DNA of 64,000 bases from Rhodococcus gordoniae (GTDB lineage: Bacteria; Actinomycetota; Actinomycetes; Mycobacteriales; Mycobacteriaceae). Location: contig NZ_LPZN01000002.1 of the NCBI RefSeq assembly GCF_001646655.1, forward strand, positions 186,001-250,000, in the 5' to 3' direction. A program made the translations under genes and the position numbers. The notes beneath the pieces were generated by a model, which did no database searches, was not told the DNA's origin, and saw only the letters and a program-made list of their open reading frames with translations. Shown in pieces: positions 19,058 to 28,159 of this stretch (position 1 is its first letter; each line of letters opens with the position of its first letter).

Positions 19058-19954
19058 TCACGGCGCGCTGTCGGTGGGCGGCACGATCGAATGCGCGAGC
19101 GCCCGCATGAGGAATTCGAGTTCGGGGTTCGGGTTCGCGTTCCTCTGCACCACCCCGCACACCGGCACCTGCAGCCGATGGTGGATCTCGCGCATGAACT
19201 TCAGCCCCTTGCGAGGGGTGCCGGCCGCCGTCCCGGCGTAGAGCACGGTCCACGCCCGCGGATTGGTGAGCACCTCGAGCGTCGCCGTGTGGTCGCGGGC
19301 GATCGGGGGTCCGAGACGCACGCGGCGTCCGACCTCCACGAAAGCGTCCTCCACGACACGGTGCAACAGCACCTGGTTGGCCCGCGGCGGCAGCAGCAAC
19401 GGATAGTGGGCGAGATCGCCGAGGTCGACGGTCGAGAACGCCGACAGTGGGTGCTCGCTCGACGTGACGATCACGAGTTCCTCGATGCCGAGGCGCACCG
19501 CTTCCAGACCCGGCCGGTCGACGTCGCCGCGGATCAGCGCGAGGTCGGCTTCCCCGGACGCGACCGCATTGACGCGGTCGGTGAAGTCCTTGATGACGAA
19601 CTCCACGTCGATCTGGGGATGACGTTCCCGGACGCTGGAGATCGCGTCGAGACTCTGCGATGCGAAGCTCATGTTCGCGGTGATCCGGATGCTCTCCCGC
19701 GGCTCGCGGCCGACCTCGAGGGCCTTCGCTTCGAGGCCGAGCACCTCGGCGGCGATCGGCATCAGGCGCCGGCCGGCGGGGGTGAGCTCGACCGAACGAG
19801 TGGTGCGGTCGAACAGGGTGGCGCCGAGTTCGTGTTCGAGCTTCGCGATCTGATGGCTGATCGCCGACTGCGAGATGAAACAACGCTGGGCGGCACGAGA
19901 GAAGCTGCCCTCCTCACCGACGGCGAAGAAGTAGCGCAGCTGACGGAAATCCAT
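19058..19954 (-). CDS. LysR-family transcriptional regulator
   Basis: A 298-residue LysR protein. The N-terminal HTH is FSRAAQRCFISQSAISHQIAKLE, followed by GATLFDRTTRSVELTPAG, and a periplasmic-binding-like effector domain makes up the rest. GGAGGAG precedes the ATG. It is divergent from ndh, with a 155-bp gap that is AT-rich for this genome. It may regulate itself, ndh, or both. Effector unknown. Confidence 0.85.
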   Translation of the reverse strand: MDFRQLRYFFAVGEEGSFSRAAQRCFISQSAISHQIAKLEHELGATLFDRTTRSVELTPAGRRLMPIAAEVLGLEAKALEVGREPRESIRITANMSFASQSLDAISSVRERHPQIDVEFVIKDFTDRVNAVASGEADLALIRGDVDRPGLEAVRLGIEELVIVTSSEHPLSAFSTVDLGDLAHYPLLLPPRANQVLLHRVVEDAFVEVGRRVRLGPPIARDHTATLEVLTNPRAWTVLYAGTAAGTPRKGLKFMREIHHRLQVPVCGVVQRNANPNPELEFLMRALAHSIVPPTDSAP

Positions 19955-20109
19955 GGCTCCTCCCGAGGACAGGCCACCTGTATTTATGAGCAGAACAGAT
20001 AACAGTTTTTCGAATATCCCAGGTTAGTGGATAACAAGGGTCCTTCGTACCTACGTTGGGAGTCATACATCAACGGAGATGACACCAGCACGCGGAGGTT
20101 TACGACAGC

Positions 20110-21483
20110 ATGGACGGTGCGGACACAGCGACCCGGATCGATCGGACGGACGTGGTCATCGTCGGCTCCGGCTTCGGAGCATTGGCCACCGCCAAGAAGC
20201 TCGCCAAGGCCGGCACGCCTTTCGTACTGATCTCGGAGACCACCGAGCACCTGTTCCAGCCGCTGCTCTACCAGGTCGCCACCGGGGTTCTCTCGCCCGG
20301 TGAGATCGCTCCTTCCGTGCGTGCGATCCTCGCCGAGTACCCCCAGGCCGACGTCCGTCTGGGCCGGGTCGTCGATGTCCTGCCCGAAGAGAACACGGTC
20401 GTCTACGAAGCCGGCGGTCAGCGTCTGCGCCTCGGCTACAAGTACCTCGTCGCCGCGACCGGCGCGCGTCAGGCGTACTTCGGACGCGACGAGTTCGCCG
20501 ACCTGACGTACGCGCTGAAGACGGTCGAGGACGCGGAGCGGCTTCGCCGTCAGATCGTGCGGTGCTTCGAGGAAGCACACGTCACCACCGATCCGGAACG
20601 TCGGAAGAATCTGCTCAGCTTCATCGTCGTGGGCGCCGGCCCGACGGGAGTCGAGCTCGCGGGACAGATCAAGGAGCTGGCGCAGCGCTACTTCGCCGAG
20701 TCCATCGGCAACATCCGCGCGGAGGACGTCACCGTCACGCTCGTCGAGGGCGCCGACAAGGTGCTGCCCCCGTTCGGCGGCAAGCTCAGCGAGTACTCCA
20801 AGGAATCGCTCGAGAAGAGCGGCGTCGACGTCGTTCTCGGGACGATGGTCACCGACATCGACGAGCACGGGGCCACGCTCACCACGCCCACGACCGAGGA
20901 GACCCGCCGCCTCACCGCGGAGACCATCATCTGGTCGGCCGGTATCCAGGCCAACGACTTCGCCGACGTGCTCGCCGAGCGCACCGGCTGCGAGACGGTC
21001 CGCGGCGGACGCCTGCTCGTCGACCCGGACTTCACCGTCGGCCGCAGCGACGACATCTTCGCGATCGGCGACATGGTCACTCTCGACAACCTGCCGGCGC
21101 AGTCGCCGTTCGCAATGCAAGGTGGCCGCCACGTGGCGAAGATGATCATCGGCAAGGTCGCGATGGGCACTCCGTTCCAGTACAAGGACAAGGGCAGCAT
21201 GGCGATCATCAACCGATTCCGCGCCATCACGCGGGTCGGGAAGATCGAACTCACCGGCTTCATCGCGTGGGTCCTGTGGCTCGCCGTCCACCTCGTCTAC
21301 CTGGTCGGCTTCCGCAACCGCTATATCGCGGTCCTGTCGTGGTGCGGTTCCTTCCTCGGACACCGCCGCCCGCACTTCTACTACGCGCAGGGCGCCGCGC
21401 CGGTGCCTACCGCCGAGAACGAAGCGACGGAGACGAAGGACGAGCGGCCGGGCGACAAGGAAGCCGTGCCGGCGTCCGCATAG
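20110..21483 (+). CDS. ndh: Type II NADH:quinone dehydrogenase
   Basis: A 457-residue non-proton-pumping NADH dehydrogenase feeding electrons to menaquinone at the membrane. FAD motif VIVGSGFGALATAKKL near residue 15, NADH motif FIVVGAGPTGVELAGQ near 173, and the conserved AIGDMV near 317 are present. The C-terminal hydrophobic segment (ELTGFIAWVLWLAVHLVYLVGF) anchors it. The tail after residue 435 is Glu/Lys-rich and variable. GGAGG stands 12 bases before the ATG, farther than usual. Confidence 0.92.
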   Translation: MDGADTATRIDRTDVVIVGSGFGALATAKKLAKAGTPFVLISETTEHLFQPLLYQVATGVLSPGEIAPSVRAILAEYPQADVRLGRVVDVLPEENTVVYEAGGQRLRLGYKYLVAATGARQAYFGRDEFADLTYALKTVEDAERLRRQIVRCFEEAHVTTDPERRKNLLSFIVVGAGPTGVELAGQIKELAQRYFAESIGNIRAEDVTVTLVEGADKVLPPFGGKLSEYSKESLEKSGVDVVLGTMVTDIDEHGATLTTPTTEETRRLTAETIIWSAGIQANDFADVLAERTGCETVRGGRLLVDPDFTVGRSDDIFAIGDMVTLDNLPAQSPFAMQGGRHVAKMIIGKVAMGTPFQYKDKGSMAIINRFRAITRVGKIELTGFIAWVLWLAVHLVYLVGFRNRYIAVLSWCGSFLGHRRPHFYYAQGAAPVPTAENEATETKDERPGDKEAVPASA

Positions 21484-21495
21484 TTCTCCGATCAC

Positions 21496-21529
21496 CGAAA
21501 GGCCCCGACCATCCGGTCGGGGCCTTTCG
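21496..21529. terminator. Rho-independent-like terminator after ndh
   Basis: Perfect stem CGAAAGGCCCCGACC / GGTCGGGGCCTTTCG with loop ATCC, 12 bp after the ndh stop. It isolates ndh from the carrier-protein operon beginning at 21731. Confidence 0.9.
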
Positions 21530-21730
21530 CCGTCGACGCGCCGAGCCGGGACCGACGCGGCGTGTAGCGGTGGCGAACCCCGGCTCACCGCGCGAACTGC
21601 CGGTGCTCGACGGGCACTCCGGGTGAAAGTCGGGGTGATTTCCGGGATTTCCTGCGGGCCAGAGGTGTTCGGATGGTGTATCTCGGCCGGCCTGCGGTTA
21701 CCGTGTGCAGCGCATCCCGAGGAGTGACCC

Positions 21731-22162
21731 ATGAACGACGATGGCAGCGGCCCCTGCGTCGCGACGACACGCGTCGGCTGCGATGTCGTCACGGTCCGCG
21801 ACATCGCGTCGAGCATCGACCGCTTCGGCGACCGCTACCTGCAGCGTGTGTTCACCCTCCACGAGCTGGAGATATGCACCGGCCCGGGTCGCGCACAACG
21901 GCTCGCGGCGCGGTTCGCCGCGAAGGAAGCCGTGATGAAGGTCCTGCGTCCCCGCGACCGCGCGGTGCCGTGGCGAGCCATCGAGATCCGCCGCGCGGAC
22001 TGGGGCGGATGCACCGTCCTACTGGCCGGTAACGCGGCTGCCCTGGCGCGAGATGAACAGGTGACCGACATTCAGGTCTCGATTTCTCACGAGCCCGAAT
22101 ATGCCATCGCGACGGTCGTGGCGACCCGCGTCGAAGAAGCAGAAACTGGAGAACATCCATGA
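21731..22162 (+). CDS. AcpS-like 4'-phosphopantetheinyl transferase
   Basis: A 143-residue protein with the AcpS fold signature: GCDVVTV with Asp18, the helix RFGDRYLQRVFTLHE, and LAARFAAKEAVMKVL with Glu66. The end (SISHEPEYAIATVV) resembles the last strands of AcpS. It would transfer phosphopantetheine from CoA to the carrier protein encoded by the next gene. GAGGAG lies before the ATG. It opens a six-gene operon in which every junction overlaps by four bases. A dedicated transferase beside a single carrier protein argues for a pathway separate from fatty-acid synthesis. Confidence 0.82.
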   Translation: MNDDGSGPCVATTRVGCDVVTVRDIASSIDRFGDRYLQRVFTLHELEICTGPGRAQRLAARFAAKEAVMKVLRPRDRAVPWRAIEIRRADWGGCTVLLAGNAAALARDEQVTDIQVSISHEPEYAIATVVATRVEEAETGEHP

Positions 22163-22401
22163 CGGAGCAGGTGATCCGCAAGGTCCTCGGTGCGCACGCG
22201 AAGCTGTCGGTCGACAGCACGGTGCTCGACTCCACCGCCGACCTCTACGAACTCGGCCTGACGTCGCACGCCAGCGTGAACGTGATGCTCGCCCTCGAGG
22301 ACGCCTTCGACGTGGAGTTCCCCGACGAACTGCTGCGCAAGAGCACGTTCGCGAGCGTCGGAGCCATCCGGTCGGCGTTGACGGAACTGGGCGTCGCGTG
22401 A
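22159..22401 (+). CDS. Stand-alone acyl/aminoacyl carrier protein
   Basis: An 80-residue carrier protein. The phosphopantetheine site is Ser36 in ELGLTSHASVNVMLALEDAF. This differs from the DSL motif of fatty-acid ACPs and resembles the carrier proteins paired with amino acid:[carrier protein] ligases in Bradyrhizobium. Predicted four-helix, acidic. The ATG overlaps the previous stop (ATGA). It is probably charged with an amino acid by the ligase at 23582. Confidence 0.88.
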   Translation: MTEQVIRKVLGAHAKLSVDSTVLDSTADLYELGLTSHASVNVMLALEDAFDVEFPDELLRKSTFASVGAIRSALTELGVA

Positions 22402-23585
22402 CCTCCGTGTCCGCGCCGCTCACCGTATCGGAGAACACCGAGCTGTCCTTGCTCGCGCGTGCCGAGATCGTCGGACGCGAGAGCGCCGGACCCGCGGCGG
22501 CCGAGGTGGATCGGGAGGGACGATTTCCACACGAGGCCGTCGACGCGCTGCGCGCCTACAAGCTCCTGAACTGCGCTGTCCCCGTCGAACAGGGCGGGGA
22601 GGGAGCGTCGCTGGGTGAGCTGTGCGCCGTCGCACGCATCCTCGGCCGGTACTGCGCCTCGACCGCGATGATCTTCGCGATGCACCAGACGCAGATCCTG
22701 TCGCTCGTGCGTCACTCCACCCCGGGCGTGGCGGCCTTCGTCGCCGAGGCGGTGGCGAAGGACTACCTGATCGCTTCGGCGACCACCGAACTCGGCACCG
22801 GTGGCGACGTGCGCAGCAGCGTCTGCGCCCTCACTCGGGACGGAGAGACGGTCTCGCTCACCAAGAACGCGCCGGTCATCTCGTACGGCGAGTACGCCGA
22901 TGCGATCCTGGTGACCGCGCGCCGCACCGCCGACAGCCCGCCGAGCGACCAGGCGCTCGTCGTGTGCCGACGCGACGGCGTGACCCTCGAGCCCACCGGA
23001 AGCTGGGACACCCTGGGGTTGCGGGGCACATGCAGTCCCGGATTCGTCCTCACCGGCACGACGTCCGCCGATCTCGTGGTAGGTGCGTCCTATGCCGAGA
23101 TCTCGTCGCGCACCATGCTTCCCGTTTCGCACAGTGTGTGGTCGGCGGTGTGGCTCGGCATCGCCGACGCGACGATGGAGAAGGCCCGTTCGTTCGTGCG
23201 GTCGGCGGCCCGCCGCAGCCCGGGTGTCACCCCGCCCGGTGCGCTGCGACTCGCCGAAGCGGCCGCCGTGCACCAGCAGTTCGCCGATCTCGTCGCCGCG
23301 TCCGCCGCCCGGTTCGACGCCGCGGCGTCGGCACAGGACGAATCGATGTCGGGCATGGGTTTCTCGCTCGCCATGAACAACCTCAAGGTCACCGCGTCCA
23401 CCCTCGTCGTGGATCTGGTGAACCGCGCGATGCTCGTCTGCGGTATCGCCGGATACCGCGAGGATTCGCAGTACTCGCTCGGCCGTCACCTGCGCGACGC
23501 GCACGGTGCCGCCGTGATGGTCAACAACGACCGCATCATGAACAACTCGGCCCAGATGTCGATCGCCTACCGGGGGACTCTGTGA
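22398..23585 (+). CDS. Acyl-CoA-dehydrogenase-like flavoprotein of the aminoacyl carrier operon
   Basis: A 395-residue acyl-CoA dehydrogenase-fold protein starting at GTG 22398 (GTGA overlap with the carrier gene). FAD-side motifs are TELGTGGDVRSS near residue 133 and RHLRDAHGAAVMVNNDRIM near the C-terminus. The usual YEGT catalytic glutamate region is absent, as in several members acting on carrier-bound or non-CoA substrates. Its place between the carrier protein and its ligase suggests it oxidises the tethered aminoacyl group. Substrate is inferred; an FMN- or FAD-dependent hydroxylation of the DszC type is the alternative. Confidence 0.78.
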   Translation: MTSVSAPLTVSENTELSLLARAEIVGRESAGPAAAEVDREGRFPHEAVDALRAYKLLNCAVPVEQGGEGASLGELCAVARILGRYCASTAMIFAMHQTQILSLVRHSTPGVAAFVAEAVAKDYLIASATTELGTGGDVRSSVCALTRDGETVSLTKNAPVISYGEYADAILVTARRTADSPPSDQALVVCRRDGVTLEPTGSWDTLGLRGTCSPGFVLTGTTSADLVVGASYAEISSRTMLPVSHSVWSAVWLGIADATMEKARSFVRSAARRSPGVTPPGALRLAEAAAVHQQFADLVAASAARFDAAASAQDESMSGMGFSLAMNNLKVTASTLVVDLVNRAMLVCGIAGYREDSQYSLGRHLRDAHGAAVMVNNDRIMNNSAQMSIAYRGTL

Positions 23586-24538
23586 CCAGTCCGGCCACGA
23601 CCAGCACTGCCACCGACGAACTGTCCGAACTCGAGCGCGCCCGCCTCGACTTCCAGCAACAGTTGCTCGGGGCCGAACTGCTCGTGGAGACCGGTGTTCC
23701 CGGCCTCTACGGACGTTCGGGTGTCTTCGAGGACATCGTGGACGGCATCGACCGAGTGGTGGTCGCGGCAGGTCCGGGCCGGGCGGCGACGCGATTGCGC
23801 TTCCCGCCGGTCTTCCCGAGGACTAGCTTCGAGCGGACCGACTACATCGCCTCGTTCCCGCACCTGACGGGAGCGGTGAACACCTTCGCGGGCAGCAACG
23901 CCGAGCACGCCGCACTGCTGGCCGCCCGCTCGCGCGGCGAGGCGTGGGACCCGTGGCTCGAACCCGCCGACACCGTGCTGGTCTCCGCCGCATGCCATCC
24001 CGCCTACTCGCGGTACACCGGCACGCTGCGTGAGGGCGGCGAACTGCTCGATGTTCTGGGTTACTGCTTCCGGCACGAACCCGCCGTCGATCCCGCCCGC
24101 ATGCAGGCATTCCGCATGCACGAGTTCGTGCGCATCGGCACCGAGAACGATGCTGCGCAGCATCGTGATTCCTGGATCCAGCGAGGACTCGAGGTGCTCG
24201 ACTCGCTCGGTCTCGACGCGAGCGCCGTGCCCGCCAACGATCCGTTCTTCGGACGGGCCGGACGCATGCTGGCCGTCAGCCAGCGCACCGAGAACCTCAA
24301 GACCGAACTGACCGTCCGTCTCTACGGCGACCTCGACGAGGGCACCGCCGTGGTCTCCTGCAACTGCCATCGTGAGCACTTCGGCGAGACGTTCGAGATC
24401 CGCACGGCCGACGGCGAAGTCGCACACAGCGCGTGCGTCGGATTCGGTATGGAGCGCATTGCCCTGGCGTTGTTGCGGACCCACGGACTCGACGTCGACC
24501 GTTGGCCCGTTCCGGTGCGCGACAGGCTGTTCCCGTGA
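23582..24538 (+). CDS. Amino acid:[carrier protein] ligase (class II aaRS homologue)
   Basis: A 318-residue protein resembling the catalytic core of atypical seryl-tRNA synthetases without a tRNA-binding domain. Class II motif 2 is FRMHEFVRIGT and motif 3 GFGMERIALALLRTHG. Candidate zinc ligands are Cys138 (SAACHP), Glu181 (MHEF) and Cys285 (SACVGFG), the Cys-Glu-Cys set I recall from the Bradyrhizobium enzymes. Such proteins activate a small amino acid, glycine or alanine in known cases, with ATP and load it onto a carrier protein. GTG start with GTGA overlap. The adjoining carrier protein and AcpS-like gene support this strongly. Confidence 0.88.
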   Translation: MTSPATTSTATDELSELERARLDFQQQLLGAELLVETGVPGLYGRSGVFEDIVDGIDRVVVAAGPGRAATRLRFPPVFPRTSFERTDYIASFPHLTGAVNTFAGSNAEHAALLAARSRGEAWDPWLEPADTVLVSAACHPAYSRYTGTLREGGELLDVLGYCFRHEPAVDPARMQAFRMHEFVRIGTENDAAQHRDSWIQRGLEVLDSLGLDASAVPANDPFFGRAGRMLAVSQRTENLKTELTVRLYGDLDEGTAVVSCNCHREHFGETFEIRTADGEVAHSACVGFGMERIALALLRTHGLDVDRWPVPVRDRLFP

Positions 24539-25494
24539 GCGATCGGCTCATCGACGTCCGCGTCGGCGGATACTCACCGCATTTCGTGCACGCCGCCGAC
24601 AGGATCTGGACCGAGACCAACTGTTACGTCGACCTGTGGGTCGAGGTGCTGCATGCGCTCGGCCACGATCCGGTCCCCGCGGCGGCGTGCGCGTTCTCGG
24701 CCCGGTTCGACGGCGCCCAGTGGACCTTCCTCAAGTTCCGCCCCGAAGACCTGATGTCGCTCTACGGGGTCGACGTCGCGGAGATGAACGTGTGGCGCCG
24801 TCCGGTGGACCACCTCGAGGACAATGCCGCCGCCGGTCTGCTGTCCACGGTCGAGGTGGACGCCTACTGGTTGCCCGACACCGAGGGCACCGGATACCGG
24901 GAGAGTCGTTCCAAGACCACGATCGTGCCCAACCTCATCGACCGGGATGCCGAGACGCTCGAGTACTTCCACAACAGCGGCTATCACATCCTCACCGGTG
25001 AGGACTTCCGCGGAGTGTTCGGTCTCGACGAGCCGGTACCCACCTGGCCGCCCTATCTCGAGCAGGTGCGGGTCGAGGCGTCGCAGCCGCAGTGCGATGC
25101 GTTCGACACGGTGCTCCTGCGGCACCTGCGTATGCGTGCCGGTTCGAACCCGGTGCGCGAACTCGGAACCCGGGTTCTTGCGGACGTCGACCGGATCCGC
25201 ACCGGCGGGATGGACGTCTTCCATCCGTGGACGTTCGGGGTGCTCCGTCAATGCGGCGCGACCGCCGAACTCGCCGCCGACGTGAGCCTCTACATGGACG
25301 GTCGCGGCTACCCCGGTGCGGCGGCCGCGGCCGACGGATTCCGCGCGGTCGCCGAGGGTGCGAAGAGCGTGCAGTTCCGCATGGCCCGCGCGGCGCGCGG
25401 CCGCGATGTCGAGCCCGGTGATCAGCTGGTCGCGATGGCCGAAGCCTGGGGGGACGCCATGGCGACCGTCGTCCGCGCCGCCGGCGTGCGATGA
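24535..25494 (+). CDS. DUF1839 family protein
   Basis: A 319-residue protein of a conserved family without assigned function that occurs beside amino acid:[carrier protein] ligases. Recognisable stretches are HFVHAADRIWTETNCYVDLW at the N-terminus, FKFRPEDLMSLYG, RSKTTIVPNLIDRDAETLEYFHNSGYH, and DVFHPWTFGVLRQCGA. No membrane segment or signal is seen. Its constant company with ligase and carrier suggests it uses the loaded carrier, perhaps transferring the amino acid to an acceptor. That role is inference. GTG start with GTGA overlap. Confidence 0.75.
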   Translation: MSDRLIDVRVGGYSPHFVHAADRIWTETNCYVDLWVEVLHALGHDPVPAAACAFSARFDGAQWTFLKFRPEDLMSLYGVDVAEMNVWRRPVDHLEDNAAAGLLSTVEVDAYWLPDTEGTGYRESRSKTTIVPNLIDRDAETLEYFHNSGYHILTGEDFRGVFGLDEPVPTWPPYLEQVRVEASQPQCDAFDTVLLRHLRMRAGSNPVRELGTRVLADVDRIRTGGMDVFHPWTFGVLRQCGATAELAADVSLYMDGRGYPGAAAAADGFRAVAEGAKSVQFRMARAARGRDVEPGDQLVAMAEAWGDAMATVVRAAGVR

Positions 25495-27995
25495 CGGGTC
25501 CGGCGCACATGGATCTGCTGCACGACGCCCGGTGGCGTTGCCTCGGAGTCGATTCCGGGACGGTGGTCCATCCCGACGAACTCCCACAGGACGGTCGTTG
25601 GTTACCGGTCCGCATACCCGGCACGGCCGCGGGCGCGATCCGGGATGCCGACGGCGCCGCGGCGGCCCGGGCGTCGTCACCCGACAGCAGCGACTGGTGG
25701 TTCGTCACCGACGTCGAGGTGTCCGGCCACGGACCGTGGTACCTGACCTTCGACGGGCTCGCGACCCTCGCGGACGTCTGGGTCGACGGTACGCTCGTCG
25801 CCACATCGGAATCGATGTTCGTGCCGTTCACCGTCGTTCTCGACCACCTGTCGTCGACGACGCGGATCGCCATCCGGTGCGCCTCGCTCGACGCCGCACT
25901 CCGTGAGCGCAGGCCGCGCGGACGCTGGCGTTCGTCGCTCGTATCGGCCCAGGGACTGCGGTGGTTCCGCACCACGATGCTCGGGCGTGCCCCGGTCTAC
26001 GGCGGAGCCCCGGCACCGGTCGGTCCGTGGCGTCCCGTGCGTCTCGTCGGCTCCGGCGAACCGGTCGTGCTGGAATGTGCGATACGGACGGCTCTGCACG
26101 GATCCGAGGGGATCGCCGATATCGATCTCGTCCTGGCCGGCGCCGTCGTCTCCGAGGCGGTCGTCGACATCGAAGGCGCGACGGCGCACGCACGGCCCGA
26201 CTACGGATCCGACGGTACGGCACACGTGCGGATGCAGGTGACGCTCCCCGAGGTGAGACGGTGGTGGCCGCACACCTACGGCGACCCGAACCTGTATGCG
26301 GCGCATGTTCTTCTGAACGGGCATCGGATCGAACTGGGCCGCATCGGTTTCCGCTCGGTGGAGCAGGTTCCCGGCGATGGCTTCGGCCTGCGGGTCAACG
26401 ACGTCGACGTCTTCTGCCGCGGGCTGGTGTGGACACCGACCGACCCCATCGCGCTGAACGACCCGGCCGGCACCCGACGCATCCTCGAACGCTGTGTGTC
26501 CGCAGGCGTGGACACGATCCGTATCCCGGGCACCCTGGTCTACGAGGACGACGAGTTCTACTCGGCGTGTGCGGAACTGGGCATCATGGTGTGGCAGGAC
26601 GTCATGCTCGCCACGACAGACCCGCCCGACGACCCGCACGTCCGCTCGCTGCTCGAGGGCGAGGTGCGCGCACTGTCGCGCCGGTGTGCGGGGAATCCGG
26701 CTCTCGTCGTGCTGTGCGGGGGGAGCGAGACCGAACAGCAACCGGCCATGCTGGGTCTGACCGGCGTGCCGATTGCGGCACTCGACGACTGGTTGCCCGA
26801 GATCGTCGACCGTGAGTGGCCGGGTGCGGTGTGGGTGTCCTCGTCGCCGTCCGCGCCCCCGGGCAGCGACACGCTTCCGATCGCGGTCGGTTCGGGTGTG
26901 GCGCACTACTTCGGTGTCGGGGGATACCGCCGTCCGATCGGTGACGTACGTGTCGCCGGCGTCCGCTTCGCCGCCGAATGCCTCGCGTTCTCGATTCCGC
27001 CGTCCGACACCGCGATCGAAGCCGAGTTCGGCAGCGTGAATGTTGCCGGTCACCATCCGCGGTGGAAGGCGGCTGTGCCACGCGACAACGGCGCCCCCTG
27101 GGACTTCGAGGACGTGCGAGACCATTATGTGCGCACGATCTTCGGGGTCGACCCCTCCGAGGTGCGGTGGGCCGATCCCGCCCGGTATCTCGCGCTCGGG
27201 CGGGCGGCGATGTGCGAGGCGTACACCGAGGTGCTGCAGTACTGGCGACGAGCCGGATCGGGATGTCGCGGCGCCCTGATCCTGTCCGCCCGCGACCTGC
27301 AACCGGGTGCCGGATGGGGTGTGCTCGACGCCGACGGGAACCCGAAGGCACCGTGGTGGGTGCTGGCCCGGGTGTTCGCGCCCGTCACCGTGCTTCTCAC
27401 CGACGACGGCCTCGACGGTCTGCGTGTGGACGCGATCAACGACACCGCCGACGTCCTCGACGTCACGCTGCAGGTGCAGGCCCACACCCCGTCGGGTGCC
27501 GTGCCGGTGGACGTGTCGCTGCCGTTGTGTCTCGATCCGCACGAAACCCGGGTGTTCTCGTGGGCTGCGCTGACAGGCGGCTTCACCGATGTCAATTTTG
27601 CGTATCGATTCGGGCCGCGCACATTCGAGACTGCCACCGCACGGCTGGTGGATCACGCCGGTGCGGTGTTGTCGGAGTCCGTGCATCTCGTGGGTGGTCC
27701 GGCACGGGCCGTCGAGCGTGGAACCGGGCTGGACGCGACCGCTCGACCGGTCCCGGACGGCTGGAGCGTGCAGGTGCGAACCGAGGCCGCCGCGCACTAC
27801 GTTCATCTTGATGTCACCGGTGGTGACCTGCAGGATTCGTGGTTCCACCTGCCTCCCGGAGGTTCTCGTACGATCGCCGTGCGGGCCTGGGATCCGGACT
27901 CGGCCCTGAGTGGCCGGGTGGGGGCGTTGAACTCGGCCACGAGCGCACCGATCCGTGTACTTCCCGCCTCGGACGGTCACGAGGTCCGCAGGTAG
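25491..27995 (+). CDS. Glycoside hydrolase family 2 / beta-mannosidase-like protein
   Basis: An 834-residue protein with the GH2 layout: an N-terminal galactose-binding-like jelly roll (WYLTFDGLATLADVWVDGTLV), an immunoglobulin-like sandwich, a TIM barrel from about residue 295, and C-terminal beta domains. The acid/base region (NPALVVLCGGSETEQQ near 405) has Ser-Glu where beta-mannosidases have Asn-Glu. The nucleophile motif appears kept (EAEFGS near 510). No signal peptide is visible, so it probably acts inside the cell. ATGA overlap with the DUF1839 gene makes it the sixth operon member. It may act on a glycosylated product or precursor of the pathway. Confidence 0.78.
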   Translation: MTGPAHMDLLHDARWRCLGVDSGTVVHPDELPQDGRWLPVRIPGTAAGAIRDADGAAAARASSPDSSDWWFVTDVEVSGHGPWYLTFDGLATLADVWVDGTLVATSESMFVPFTVVLDHLSSTTRIAIRCASLDAALRERRPRGRWRSSLVSAQGLRWFRTTMLGRAPVYGGAPAPVGPWRPVRLVGSGEPVVLECAIRTALHGSEGIADIDLVLAGAVVSEAVVDIEGATAHARPDYGSDGTAHVRMQVTLPEVRRWWPHTYGDPNLYAAHVLLNGHRIELGRIGFRSVEQVPGDGFGLRVNDVDVFCRGLVWTPTDPIALNDPAGTRRILERCVSAGVDTIRIPGTLVYEDDEFYSACAELGIMVWQDVMLATTDPPDDPHVRSLLEGEVRALSRRCAGNPALVVLCGGSETEQQPAMLGLTGVPIAALDDWLPEIVDREWPGAVWVSSSPSAPPGSDTLPIAVGSGVAHYFGVGGYRRPIGDVRVAGVRFAAECLAFSIPPSDTAIEAEFGSVNVAGHHPRWKAAVPRDNGAPWDFEDVRDHYVRTIFGVDPSEVRWADPARYLALGRAAMCEAYTEVLQYWRRAGSGCRGALILSARDLQPGAGWGVLDADGNPKAPWWVLARVFAPVTVLLTDDGLDGLRVDAINDTADVLDVTLQVQAHTPSGAVPVDVSLPLCLDPHETRVFSWAALTGGFTDVNFAYRFGPRTFETATARLVDHAGAVLSESVHLVGGPARAVERGTGLDATARPVPDGWSVQVRTEAAAHYVHLDVTGGDLQDSWFHLPPGGSRTIAVRAWDPDSALSGRVGALNSATSAPIRVLPASDGHEVRR

Positions 27996-28159
27996 CTCCC
28001 GAGGGCCTCCGACGGACCGGTGCGAGGTACGCCGAAAGCGACAGGTGCATATCGGGCATGGACGGGGTATATGTATCTCCCAAGGGGTCGCTCACCCGAT
28101 TTGCACCTTCTGTACGGTGCCGGTGGCCACCTCTCCCCGCCTTCCGAGAGGAGATCGAC

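Noticed and set aside
22398..23585. Ordinary fatty-acid acyl-CoA dehydrogenase
   Set aside because: It lacks the usual catalytic YEGT region and lies between a carrier protein and its ligase with 4-base overlaps, which points to a carrier-bound substrate.
25677..27980. 767-codon minus-strand open frame
   Set aside because: Antisense to the GH2 gene; composition (Arg/Gly/His-rich) and lack of motifs mark it as a shadow.
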